Translations under genes and position numbers: made by a program | The notes under the pieces: model-generated | Told to the model about the DNA's origin: nothing | What the model saw: only the letters and a program-made list of their open reading frames with translations | Database searches by the model: none | In this document: piece by piece, positions 50,531 through 62,199 of the stretch | How the letters are laid out: each line of letters opens with the position of its first letter | Position numbering within the stretch: the stretch's first letter is position 1 | Assembly: GCA_002633005.1 (NCBI GenBank) | Contig: NMRA01000008.1 | Span: 231,019 to 295,018 of the forward strand | DNA from: Phoronis australis | Taxonomy: Eukaryota; Phoronida; Phoronidae | Length of the DNA stretch: 64,000 nucleotides | Reading direction: 5' to 3'

Positions 50531-50968
50531 AATAGCGTGACAACACAATGCACAAGAAATAAGTTACAACATATTTCATCTCAAGCATTATGGGCTTTGA
50601 CATCCAAAATTACTATTGGCGTTTAATACGACTACTAACTACCATGACCAAAATGATTCAAGTCAAACAGGACAGATTATAGAAATATTCAAAGAAAAAG
50701 AAAAAGACAGGTGGTGCATGGAATTCCTTGCATACATTAACAATGGGGTGTAGAAACAATCCAGTAGCTAGATCAAAATTCTGCGGTCAATCAGCTGTAA
50801 ATCATGTAGGTCTAATCGACAGGGACAATCTGGGTTGGCATTTGCGACCCACATTATTACAATACAACCAAACCACCACAAGAGTCTATGAGTAGCACAG
50901 TGCCGACCACTAGATTTAGTCCAGCCACCAAACTGTTTCTAAACCTCAAACAAAATACAGTCTCTCAC

Positions 50969-51226
50969 CACCCTCATTCCAGTTTGGTCGTCATAGATGC
51001 TCATAAACCTCGTATACTGCGGGTCATTGGGAAACGGCAGGGAGTAGTCAACCTTGTGCTTGAAAGTCTTCTTACGGACGGACTGTGAGACGCGGCGACG
51101 CAATGAGTGACGCCATTTCTTGCGGAGGGAAAACGTCCGAGATAGTGTGGGCGTCTTGAACGCTCCCTCTAGGGATGTTTGTCGTGGAACTTCAATCTTG
51201 GCTGTAGATGACACATCTTCTCCAGC
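50969..51226 (-). CDS. Internal coding exon, gene unknown (possibly alternative rhotekin 5' exon)
   Basis: An 86-codon exon between a good acceptor (gtttactctag) and a gtgaga donor, phase 0 on both sides. It encodes AGEDVSSTAKIEVP, then SRTFSLRKKWRHSLRRRVSQ and ends DDQTGMRV. The middle is strongly basic with RTFS and RHS phosphosite-like motifs; I recognise no domain. It lies on the rhotekin strand, upstream of coding exon 1, and its phase would let it splice straight onto the HR1 exon at 22510. Vertebrate rhotekin genes do use alternative first exons ahead of HR1. That makes a link attractive but unproven; it could equally belong to a separate gene. Confidence 0.5.
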
Positions 51227-51974
51227 CTAGAGTAAACAACAGCATTAGGTTAGAACTTCCAACTAAATTTCTACTCGGCATTTGTGATAGTTCAATCCTG
51301 AGCAAGTCTACAGAGGTAGCCATTTATGATAAATAACAAATGGTTAACCTAAGGTGTATTTCTGAACTTAACCAGCCAGTCTGTTCATCACAAACAAAAG
51401 TAAAGACCCTCCACAATTTTTCTCAAGAAATGTCAAGCCATTACACAAGAAAATAGATTTGCCAGAAGGTTGACGTAGGCCACTATCTCGCTACTAAGTG
51501 ATCCATGTGTGTTGATCGCTTTGATTGGGTGTTGCTTGACATTCGATATGGGTCATTCACTGTCTGATCCAGATCAAAGGTCAAGCAGCAGATAATCACG
51601 CACGTCACACAGAACTAGAGGCAATATTGTGAACTTCGCAATACTTCCGGTGCATCTTTATTTCAATGTATTTGACATAAGCATTAGGCCCTTCTTTACT
51701 TATACTAGCAGTTGTAGAGTATACTTGTTGAAAAATCTGCCGACAGAGATCATACAACTCTCCGTCACACTCAGTGTCGTATGAAATACTGCACACATGA
51801 AACAATGTATCTGAAGTACCTTGGCAGTTTTATGATGTAAAATCTGTGCATGTGCAAGGTTGGACGGGTACACTATGTCACAGGTACAGTATTTTAAGTG
51901 ACATCAGAAGTCACGTGTCACGATATACTTGTATGTTCTAACAGATCAAAATATGCTCCCATGGGGACTGGTCG

Positions 51975-52075
51975 GATATAGTGGTCTCTGATTTAGAGAA
52001 CTAGTTCAGCGGTAGCCTGGTTCTCTAAACGAGGGACCACTATATCTAACCAGTGCCCTTCAGGCGAACCATATG
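51975..52075. repeat. Long imperfect hairpin / foldback
   Basis: The left arm ggatatagtggtctctgatt and tagagaacta pair with the right arm (tctaaacgagggaccac, tatatctaacc) across about 10 bases of loop. Arms are over 40 bp and may reach gctc on both sides. This may be a foldback transposon remnant. Confidence 0.75.
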
Positions 52076-52109
52076 AGCCTCTGTTAGCCACTCGCTAACA
52101 GGCAATTGC

Positions 52110-52180
52110 CCATCAGCTGAATGGTTAGCACGGTCGCCGGTTTTATCGGGGTCGCTGGTTCGATTCTCCTGTTTCCCCGG
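52110..52180 (+). repeat. tRNA-like SINE head
   Basis: The box-A-like AGCTGAATGGTTAGCAC and the box-B-like GGTTCGATTC occur at tRNA spacing. The body that follows (to about 52300) is shared in inverted orientation with 52592-52654, so two related SINE copies probably face each other here. Confidence 0.6.
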
Positions 52181-52235
52181 TCGGGTAAACTTGGCTATTA
52201 CTACAATAACATTATCTCAACTGGCCCCAGTAGAT

Positions 52236-52654
52236 ACGGTGGTCATCCCATAGGCCTTCCATATGCCAGAAGCTTTTCAGCGAATTATATAATACCTCAC
52301 ACCACTGGTTAACCCATACAAATCATGTTGCTTTTAAAAAGTATATGCGTCACCTTTTGTTCATAGAGGAGCACCTTAGGAGGTCATTGATGTCTTTAAC
52401 TCTTTCCAGTTTGAGCAAACACTGCTACAATCACACTTATTTCACACAGTATTTTTCGTTATCAGAAGAGGAAAACATGCACATTAAACAACCTCCTATG
52501 CCCGGCAGCGCGGCAGTCCTAAAGGGGTCCCTCTCTTGGCTCTATGCGCAAAAGGTACACACATAGCAACATGGTTTTGATGGTTTAATCAGTATGAGGC
52601 ATAATTCGCTGAAAAGCTTCGAGCATTTGCCTATGGCATGGGATGGCCACCGTC
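52236..52654. repeat. Inverted pair of a SINE-body segment
   Basis: 52236-52300 (acggtggtcatccc to gaagcttttcagcgaatta) matches the reverse complement of 52592-52654 with a few indels. The spacer is about 290 bp. Confidence 0.75.
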
Positions 52655-53416
52655 TCTACTAACTGTATATAGTCTATAGTACTTTCTCGCTGGTTCCCTG
52701 CGTGCCCCAAGGTGGGGCGGTAGCCGCGCCAACATGCAGAATCACTTAATTTTCGTCAGGAAATTTGTTTACACCGGCATTTCTGATAGGCTAGTCGAAT
52801 TCTCAACAGGCAGCGCTTTACGCAAACAAACTGGCATAGACTGCAGTGTAAATACGGTCTGTTGGGCAGACAAATCGGTGTTTAAAATTTATGTTCAGGA
52901 AATGTGAATCCTAGAAATTGTGGTTGCGCCGTTTCGGAGCACTTGCATCTTTCTACTGTCTATGACTTTTGTTTACGATACTGTCCTGTATTCACACAGT
53001 ATGAATAACACACCGTTAAATCGGCCAGGTATGTGTTTATTGCACATGTACGTGCTTCAAGTACGCGGCTATTAAACATCACTATGCAGAAACGAAATAG
53101 TTACTGCGACGCCACTTGCATGACAAGGCTAAAAATCATTCAGTCCGCCATTTTTTCACGTTTTTTTAAAGCTAACCAATGACTGCCGAGGTTACATCAA
53201 CCCATGCTAAAGCGCGTGCTACTGCGTGATACATGCGTGCTGGCTAGGCACGTAGGGACCAGCGAGTAGTACTTTGTCTCTGGGACCAGTCGAGACAGTG
53301 GTACTGTTTTGCCCTCCCATGACCCTGTCGTCTGTGTGTCAGTCATGTCATTGAGTGATTGGCATTATCTGTGCATAGGCACCTTTGATCAGTCCCCCGA
53401 CGATATACTATTATAT

Positions 53417-53595
53417 ACCGTAATCGTTCGGGTTAACGCCCTGGGCGGTTAAATTGGCAAACCCAAAAAATCGGGGGTGGGCGGTTAACCAGACATGGGC
53501 GCTTAAACGTGAAATTTCAAGAAATCCAGGGTGAGCGGTTAACCGAACATGGGCGCTTATTACGACAGGCAACCGCCCTTGGCAGTTAATCTTAC
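53417..53595. mobile_element. Short inverted-repeat element
   Basis: Starts TACCGTAATCG followed by GTTAACGCCCTGGGCGGTT, and ends with a diverged inverse (aaccgcccttggcagttaat, cttacc). The interior repeats gcggttaacc and catgggcgctta twice. It resembles the element at 22895-23158. Confidence 0.45.
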
Positions 53596-54310
53596 CTCGT
53601 GATCTAAGTCCCCACAACACACACGCACTCGGAACGCGTAGCACTTTTCAAAGACCGTTATCGTCACGTCGCCACATGACGGGGAAAATGTCATAACAGC
53701 GGATGATCCCAACAAAGGTTCTCTTGCCCTCAGATTAGTTATTCACTCTATTAAATTTACAGAATTGCTGAGTAATAGCCCCGTGCCGTCCTGCGGTCTT
53801 GTTACTTTGCCCTGCGCAGCGCAGACGACCAGAGACCACGCAGCCTCTACTTGGATTGCAAATATTTCAACACGTGACCTTGCTAAAGTGCGCGCGTGCA
53901 AGCTTCACTTGTTGCAGAGGTCACAGCAGACATCAAATTTATGGTTACAGTCTCGTACTAGCTGCCAAATTCATAGTCAGAGAGCAGTTTTAAAATTAGT
54001 TGTAATAAAAGTTTGATAAACTTAACTCAGATGTTTTTTGTGTTTGGGATGTCGACACTCCGTGACTCAATGACATTTTCAGCGTATGGTTCTGCGGCTA
54101 GCTTTTTTATCTCGACCGCCCGGCATTGCTCACTTGCCGTTGNAAATTTGTTGCGAACTCGCTGGAGCAGGACACTGTAAATGCTTATCAGAAGAAAGAA
54201 AAATTGCTCATGGTTTTCTGAACCCCTGTTTTATGTAAATATATTGTTTTGTGTTTGATGTGGACTGCTGAAGTGAAGCACCCGTGGAATTCCTTGTCCC
54301 GATACGTGTC

Positions 54311-55411
54311 CAGGGCTCGACATTAACGGAAGTCCGACTGCCCGGGACAACCAATTTGTTGGTTCGGACAAGCTCATGGCCGAGCAGCTTGTCCGACAGG
54401 ACAAGGCAAAGAATTTTTCTGCGAACGTTCTTCGCACTATATTAAGATTCCAAAACGTGCGCAACTCAATTACCTTTCAGTGACAATCAAACTTGGTTTA
54501 GCGGAACCGGGACCTTGCCTTACTATGGCGGTAAAATACCCGAATTCTCATGCTCTTTACTGAAGGAGACACAATTGTTTCCTTTGGCTCACGCGCGGAA
54601 CTCATATTGGCATGTACGGATCACTGAGACAGCGTTTGTCGAATGTAATTCATTTGCTATAGAACTTGACAACCAACAAAGCAGTACTTGACAAGGATAT
54701 CATGTCTGTGGCCAATCTTTCTGTGATTCCCCGTGACAGTACACGAAGCATAACCACCCTGAGTATGGAAATAAGAAAAGACATGGTCCATTGTGACAAG
54801 CCAACTTGTGTCGCTGTTCTCGTCTTGGTTAAACGCATGTTTTTAATGACTTTCTCTCCAGACACCAAAATAGAAGCGCCCAACCAAAGACAAGAGCCCA
54901 AAAAAATCAACTTGTCATTAGTGCGAGTCGAATATTTTGTCCATGTTCTACGTGGTCAAAAATTTATTTTTTTGAAATTTTGATTTGCTGGATGACTTTT
55001 TACAAGATGTGTTTTTGCTTCATTATTTTGGCAGCTGACCGAGTACCCCTATTGCCCAATTGTAGTATCGTCCGATTGTTGAGCAGGTGCTTTGAACAAC
55101 AGCGTTGTTGGCTTTGAACTCAAAAAGAAATATACAATGCATATAAAATGTTACATTGTTCAAAGTATTCAATAAGAAGGCCTGTTAATCATTAACAGTG
55201 CTGGGTTGCCTAAGTTCAAAGTATTCAGTACTGAAGAAGACCTGTCAGTCATTAGCAGGTGCTTGGTTGCCAAACTGTCCAGCAAATCCTTACACAATCA
55301 AGTGCTTCCCTTAAAAATACACCACAAACTAGCTGAGTCTTGCTTGATCTGCCTTTTCTCTCAAGAAACTTGCCCACTGAACACACGCTAAAAAGATAAC
55401 GTCGAGCCCTG
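54311..55411. mobile_element. hAT-like non-autonomous element, 1.1 kb
   Basis: Begins CAGGGCTCGACATTAAC and ends, reverse-complemented, CAGGGCTCGACGTTATC. Perfect 5-bp direct repeats GTGTC flank it (54306-54310 and 55412-55416). CAGGG termini suit hAT elements, though 8-bp duplications are commoner in that group. The interior holds a palindrome (cttgtccgacaggacaag) and a diverged tandem pair of about 75 bp at 55155-55280, and no transposase. Confidence 0.7.
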
Positions 55412-55416
55412 GTGTC

Positions 55417-57759
55417 ATACCTTGTACGGTGTATTGGAGACGATCAGAAGCTGTCAGGATGCCTGTGGCCTTGGACTGGTGCAAAACAGTAACCAAATAC
55501 CTCCTTACATGTAGGGGTTTGACAATAGTCAGCTAGATGGCTGGCTACAATGAAGTAAGATTTTCGCTTGTTTAGTGTGACATCATTTCAACTCGGATGT
55601 TTTGGACCCAGTCAAATAAAATCAAAATGCCAAAATGAAAACTATTAATAATCAGGCCAGTTATAGGTAGCGCTATAAACTACTAAGCGCTATGAAAATT
55701 ATTACCTGGTCATGGACCTTGTCTATTGACTAGTGCAATCTGGCTTGGGAACTCTGCAGGAACGTAAGCATACAATTTGGGTACAATACTTGAACACATT
55801 CATGTAACTTAGTAAACATTTCAACAGAGGCGCTAAATTTCCCGTGGTTACCTGAATCGGAAAAAGTCCAAGACCTACAATTTTTTAAAATGTGATGTAA
55901 CTGTACATTTCTATTCCTATTGTGGGTCAACGCATCTTATTAGTGGCGGATGTTTCATCACTAACCATCCGAATATATATCCACTGCACTCTGTACAACA
56001 AACCCAGTTACTAAGTGAAGTTATTGACAGGTTTACCTACATTCCTATTGTTTAGTGTACTTTATTCTATTAATAACAAATAAGTTGATTGACTGAAATG
56101 CATGAGGCCGAAGACATCTTCAGGCAATGTGCTACTTTTCACTACTTTGGTTACACCTTGATTGTTTTTACACAATGGTGTATGGAGGAAACCGTTTTTG
56201 AGAGCAGGAACATGTAGCGATCCCAGGATTTTGTTGCCTGTGGTTTGAACTGCTATTTGAAACTGACCATGTATCTTCACCTAAAGGTGCATGCTCTGTT
56301 TAGATGGTTAGAAAATGAAAACTGAATTTGGCTTTTTATGCACTTGTAAAGTAGGGCTCATAATATTCTTTACCGCACCATAATGTTCAATTTCTGCCTT
56401 GTTACATGAACATGGTATGTCATTTTTTACCTTAATTTCCTGAAATCCGAACACATAAGCGCAGTGTGCTTTGTCCAACATTTTTCAACATACAAACATC
56501 ACAAGATCGCGAACACTGATATTTCTAAGTTACAAACAGTTGAAAAAATTTAATTATTTTTGTGATCGTAATCCAGAAAGATTACCCTGCTTTCAGGGTG
56601 AGTCGTATACCTTTAAATTGTGTTTAATGTAAATTCCTTATGTCTGTTAACTACCAGCAATAGAAGTTCTTGATTTTACCTAGCAGTACATATGTTATAG
56701 ACATTTAGTGCTGCAAAAGCTATTCAAACTGTAGTAAAGCAGTTGAAGATTTTGCAATTTCATCAGGTACATGTCTATAATTTTGTTACTTTGTTCAAAA
56801 TGGTATGTTAGCTATTTATTTGTTTTACACAAAAATATTTGCTGGCATAATGTTTTTGTTGTGAATAGCTGATTTTTGTCTTCATCACTAAATAATCAAT
56901 GTTTACCACGTGCTGTTCAATGATTGCTGTCAGAAGAGCGTTACTGTCTTGTTGCTGTATAGAACAAGCCATGTTATTACAGTAAATGACTACTTTTTGA
57001 TGAGAAACTCCAGGCGTGGAAACAATTCTGTGGTCATGCCTCTAAATTCTAGCCATAATGAGGCTTTCCATGCCGTGCCAGAAATCCTCCATACCGGTTG
57101 ACCACACTCCAGCCTTGGGGATCAGATTCCTTTCTCAGATTTTAAGTCTGGGTGAGGAGTCTACCCTGGGGCTAGAGTTTGATCACTGTGTATGCAAAAT
57201 TTTTCACTCTTGCATAGAGTATTATAAGGTACACAGGTGTGGGGATTTGCAATGCGAGGTTTGGTGTCTGGTGGTCGGCAACTGGGGCTTGGAGGAATTT
57301 AGAAGCACCAATAAGCGTGGAATTGGTTTCCAACCCTGAAATTTGACAAAATAGAATTTGGTTTATCCTCACAATCTTATTTTAAATAGGTGAAAAGTCA
57401 CCATAACATATATTGACGTTCACTTGTACACAGTAAAAAATGTGGTCATGATAAAATCCACATCTGAACACAGTGAATCATGCATGTAGTTAACAATTGA
57501 TTCATTGAAAGTATTTGATACTTTTGTTCCATAAAGAAATATGGTGTCTAATATTACCAGTTGTTTGAGTAACTTGTACTAGAAAATTCAATTTTCTTTT
57601 GAGTCTTATTTCACTTTTTCTTTACAATATCAAACAGATGACCCAAACTGAAAGCCTGTGTATAGTTGGCATACACCAAAGGTTTAGTTCTGCATTTATC
57701 ATATTGTTTTATTATGCTGGTGCATACTTTCTTAGTGAACAACTGTGTTTTTATTCCAG
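55417..57759. other. Non-coding, no gene seen
   Basis: AT-rich apart from a GC-richer patch at 57040-57310. That patch has no frame with splice sites I could support. Confidence 0.35.
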
Positions 57760-57945
57760 GAAGATCAACAAGTAATGTTAATACCGGCGCCATGGCAACC
57801 AGACCAAACTGGTGCAGCTCTTTACCTCAGGTCTTGGCAACGACACATGCGTGTAACCCACAATCGCGTGCCTCGCATCAAAGTGTACCTGTTGAAAAGC
57901 AAAACATGGTATCATGTCAGCAATGTAGACAAGACATTGTTAAAT
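57760..57945 (+). CDS. Candidate exon, gene unknown
   Basis: A 186-bp segment between a good acceptor (gtttttattccag) and a gtaagt donor, GC-richer than its surroundings. Phase 0 reading gives 62 codons (EDQQVMLIPAPWQP through KVYLLKSKTWYHV). A second frame is also open and contains ATG in a strong context (gcgccATGG) at 57792. It may be a coding exon of an unrecognised gene or a 5' non-coding exon of the ZNF365-like gene downstream on the same strand. Confidence 0.4.
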
Positions 57946-59126
57946 GTAAGTAATGTAACAATAATTGAACTTAATTTTTCTAATCTTATTACTTTGCAAG
58001 TTGTCATTTGGCAAGTTTATTATTAAAGTTAATGCTATTTCAACAAAGAGAATAGCTTTCGGGTGTTTTACCTTGTACGTTTTTGGGACATTTTCACCAA
58101 TAGAGGGACAGTATGTATACTTAAGAATGTTTTATGTACATATGAGCATAGTCATTTATCTTTACTCTCTTTATCGCGGAATTTCAATGTTTTATGCGAC
58201 ATCATCTGAACATACATGTTCTTGCCCAATTCAACAAGGGTATGTCTCAGATACCGGCTGTTTACATTCCCTGATAGCAGTACTCAGCAGCAGATAAGGT
58301 TACTATTCATTAGAGATAAATGTGGTTATACTTAGCGTGCCTTTTTTGGTCCACACAGATTGAAGACGGCTAGGAAATGAAGTTGGATAACTTGAGTAAC
58401 TTTTGTGATGATTTTGTGACGTCTTTGTTCAAGAAAGATGTTCCTCCTTAAGGTAACGGTGTTTCTTTGTTTTGGTGGAAGTCACTTAGTGATGAGCTTT
58501 TTAGTTTAAGTGTTAATTAGACATCTTAAAGAACTGTAATGATTTGTAAAATCCACTTGGATGAGATTATTTCTGTGGTGTTGCATATGGATTTTGTCTC
58601 TACGTTTATTACTGAACCATGAGTTTGTTTCATGAAAAAGTAAATTACGACAGATATTTGGTTGTGCGCTCCCCTTGACAGCTGTTGAAGAAGGTTTAGC
58701 TAAGTAATTATGAGCATATCACAGTCTAGAAATAACGTATAGAAATTATCTCAATGTCTAGCACTTAATCTCTAAGATTTTACAATGTTAGTCAAGTGAG
58801 ATTCGATTATTTTTCAGGAATAGTTTTGTGGAGCATATGACCAGGTTTCTGACTTATGTTTCATGTCAGTTTTCATGAAACGAACCTATGAACTAATTTT
58901 ATGACGTCAGTCTAATGCATTAAATGTTTCTGACCAGTTAGATGACAAAAAACTGATTAAAAAATGTCCCGTCTGTGTTGCTTGCTACTTGATTCTGATA
59001 TGACTATGCTAAGGTTGACGTCACACTATTGGCATTGTTCAGATCTTAGAGAGGGGTTTAGTAATGTACAAACAAAATTTTTTGAGACGGTCAATCCGTA
59101 TAGGGCAAATTTTATGCTCCCATATA

Positions 59127-59377
59127 TACGGTACAATCTCGCTAATTTCTAGCAAAAATAATTGCCAACAATGCCCGTTGTTCATTTTTCAAGAGATTGT
59201 AACGATGTTGTGAATGCTCGCAATTTTTCCAAATATTGTGAGGTGGTAGCTGTGATACTAAACGTGAGCATAGAAATGCATTCCATGAGATGCTGCATTT
59301 CTTTCTTGAAAAATTTGATAAAAGAAAATTTCACTTGTCGGCCATATTGTGTCCTAATCTAGCGAGATTTTACCGTA
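59127..59377. mobile_element. MITE, family B, 251 bp
   Basis: The ends are TACGGTACAATCTCGCTA and, reverse-complemented, TACGGTAAAATCTCGCTA. The right part (gaaaatttcacttgtcggcc, atattgtgtcc) also occurs as fragments near 29700, 35700 and 48960, so the family is dispersed through the window. Confidence 0.75.
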
Positions 59378-59409
59378 CGTGTGCGTACATTATACTTTCA
59401 TCTTCATAT

Positions 59410-60290
59410 GTTCAGCGTTTGTTGCTGTATCTCCAAAACTGCTCGATGGATTTAGTAATGTGAAATTTTGCAGACATGTTGCTATCACGGATGGAAGAGC
59501 ACAGTCTAAATTTGGGCTGTACTTGACTTCTGCTGTGCTCTCTAGTGGTAATTTTAATTATTTTCATTGCAACTATATCTACTTATAGTTCCTAGACAAA
59601 CTGTCATGAAATTTAGCTAATGAAGTTCTGTTATGGAGGCGATGACACCTTCCATTTTCAGCCAAATTCTACATAATCTGACCAATTTTCTAAATCGCTT
59701 GAGAGATCATTATGAAAATTGGCAGATGTGTTCCTGATGTGAAGACCACGGCTGACGTTGATTTTGGGATGGGCCCTACTACTGTGGGTTCCTCTAGTGA
59801 CATTTTTGTCTTTGCAGTTGTGGCTATATCTTCTTAACGCTTTGCAAGTTTACAACTGCAATGGCTGACAACTACTTTTGGATGGATCTGACTGCTGCTG
59901 TGCCCCTTAATAGCAACTGTAGTTTTTTAGTCTGTGGCTGTTTCTTCATATTTGCTTGGCAGATTTTCATGAAATTTTGCAAATACTTTGTCTATTAGTA
60001 AGACAGTGACGCCTTCCCATTTTCAGATGGGTCTTTGCAAGTTTGGCAAATGTGTTCCTAGGAACTTTATAACAGGTGGATTATAACTGCTAATGCTTCC
60101 CAGTGGCAAATTTATTTTTTATATTTGCCTCTGCATCTGTATAGAACCACGATGGATTTTCATTAAATTAAGCAAAATAGTTCTGTTTTATGTACAGAAG
60201 AGGACAATGGATTTGCATTTTTGTATGAATTCAATATATTTATTCTGTGTTATCTAGTTGCCATTTCTATGGTACTAATGAATTTTCTTT
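59410..60290 (-). repeat. Eroded array of CTCF-core modules, minus orientation
   Basis: Read on the minus strand, the motif TTGCCACTAG-like then TTTCAC...ACATC and TTTGGAGATACAG-like recurs about every 120-250 bp (cores near 59540, 59790, 59905, 60105 and 60255). It is the same family as 32290-32995 but more diverged; here the cores no longer fit the CTCF consensus. Confidence 0.55.
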
Positions 60291-60387
60291 GAAGCATACG
60301 GTTTGCAGTGCAGTTGAAGGCGCATTTCAATGCTTTGCATTGCTCTGGTCACTTGACATGCGTCTGTTTATTGGTGTCAGCCTCGAC

Positions 60388-60490
60388 AATAGTCTGATAT
60401 AACGTGCCTGTATTTTGAGAACCAATTTTATGCCGATTATTCCGTGGAGAAAACTGGCTCGCAAAATTCGGCACGTTATATCAGACCATT
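60388..60490. mobile_element. Foldback MITE, about 100 bp
   Basis: GTCTGATATAACGTGCC on the left is perfectly inverted on the right. The arms continue inward at lower identity, so nearly the whole element folds into one hairpin. Confidence 0.8.
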
Positions 60491-61126
60491 ACATTCAGCC
60501 TCTCTATCCACTAAATTGCATGAAAGGTCATTTTAAATTGCACAGCTGTGTTCCTATTGAGTTGAATATGGCTGATGTTGATTTTAAGACATGTTTAAAG
60601 TTGACCTATTCTGATACCCCAGTGGCACTCCTTAAAAAATTTTGCAATGTTTCTGATCTATATTATTCAAAGCTTTTGAAAATATGCTATAGTCTGTAGA
60701 AAAGTGACCTTTCTTAATTAAAATTTCAATTCTTGTGTGTGTGTGATGGGTATTGGATGGTTTTGATGTGAATACTCTTTATTTACTTTAATGTTTCAAA
60801 TCATTAACAGCAGTGGATCTATCATTTTTCTCCCCGACACGATTTATCAGCAACATTACAATCAGTTTTCAACATTTAAAATTTTACAACTTTTTATGTT
60901 TACAAGTCCCTTAAGCAAAGTAAATTTGTCAAATGCAGATGTTGCACATGAAGATTGGAGGAAGCACATGTTACCTCCCTACAGTTGAACTGAAGTGATT
61001 TAATAATTAGTCTATTGTATGGCATTGGACAGCTGTTCCTCATCTCTCCCAGCCGCAACTGCTGAAAATCCAGGGTGGGAAAACAATCCTCAAGTCTAGA
61101 CTAATGACCACTCTGATGAGAGAGGA

Positions 61127-61197
61127 GGCAGTGTGGCCTAGTGGGATAAGTGTGCGCTTCTTTTACTCAAGGTCCTGGTCTTAAGACCCATTATGGC
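61127..61197 (+). repeat. tRNA-like SINE head
   Basis: TGGCCTAGTGGG fits box A and GGTCTTAAGACC is a degenerate box B at the right distance. No stable cloverleaf; likely a SINE head. Confidence 0.5.
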
Positions 61198-62133
61198 TGA
61201 TGCTAAGCTCTTGAGTCAGGTTTCTAGCTCCTTCGCTCAGTTTTATCTATAGCAATAAAGCATAAAAGTGATTTCAGATGATCAGTGCAATGGGCCCAAC
61301 TGAGCGGCCTCAGTGCACGTCTGGTACAACGTGTAGCAGACATGTACCAGACTGCCTGCAATCATTTTTTTACTATGGTGAGACCAGTTTTTAGTGTTCT
61401 TTTGGCTAAAAATACAATTCGCTGAATTCCCGTGGGGCCTGTTCCACTATAAAATATCAGAAATTGACAATATCTTTTTTTCACAGAATCTAAACAATGA
61501 CCTTCAACCAGTTATAAGTTTTGGGGTATGGTAAGTCTCTGTAAAGATGTCACAAAGTTATGGCGTTTTAGTGAAGCAGGCCTCTGACACTTACCGGTAT
61601 TTACTGTACAGTGTATGTAACAGTTGACAGCACAGCTGCTTAACTTGGGATGATCACTGTGTAAATTATACCAGTTGTGTTTGCTTAGAATGAGTTACAA
61701 AAACTGTATCCCTTGTGGGGGTCTGTTAAGTCGAGTATTTTCAATCAAATGCCAAGGACTGCAACAGTCATGATTCAGCCATTTATTCTCTACCTTTAGA
61801 GAGCCAGCAACATGCAGCACTCCTAGCAGCACAAGTCGGAACTACTTTCATATCAAATTCGATCTCATAACAAAGTCAAAGGATCAGTAACTGATATTAA
61901 AGCAGGCTGGGTGGGTGGATACACCAAACAAGCAGGCTTTTTCTTCCAAGTCTTGTGACCTGCCATTCAGTGTAAACACAACAGTTGGCGATTGCTGTAG
62001 TTGGCTCATTTACTGTGTGACTCTCGTAGCTAATTGGCTAGATTATTCATGGATTCATCTACTGGGTCGTTCCTTACTCCTAAAACAGAACTTCCTTTTA
62101 GCATAACTACATATTTGGTGTGTCTCATTCCAG

Positions 62134-62199
62134 GCTAGCGACTGTGCAGAACCATCACACACCCCGTGGACCACTTGTTGGGTCCCACCCTCCTTACAG
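62134..62199 (+). CDS. Candidate small exon, gene unknown
   Basis: Sixty-six bases between tctcattccag and gtgaga, open in phase 0 (ASDCAEPSHTPW, TTCWVPPSLQ), so it could follow 57760-57945 without a frame change. Continuing into the exon at 63109 reaches a stop after 11 codons. If coding it would end a short separate protein; otherwise both are 5' UTR exons of the ZNF365-like gene. Confidence 0.35.

Noticed and set aside
51605-51805. Minus-strand frame (YDTECDGELYDLCRQ...) upstream of the 50969-51226 exon
   Set aside because: There is a possible acceptor, but donor phase does not clearly fit the next exon and I recognise no family; too weak to list as a gene.
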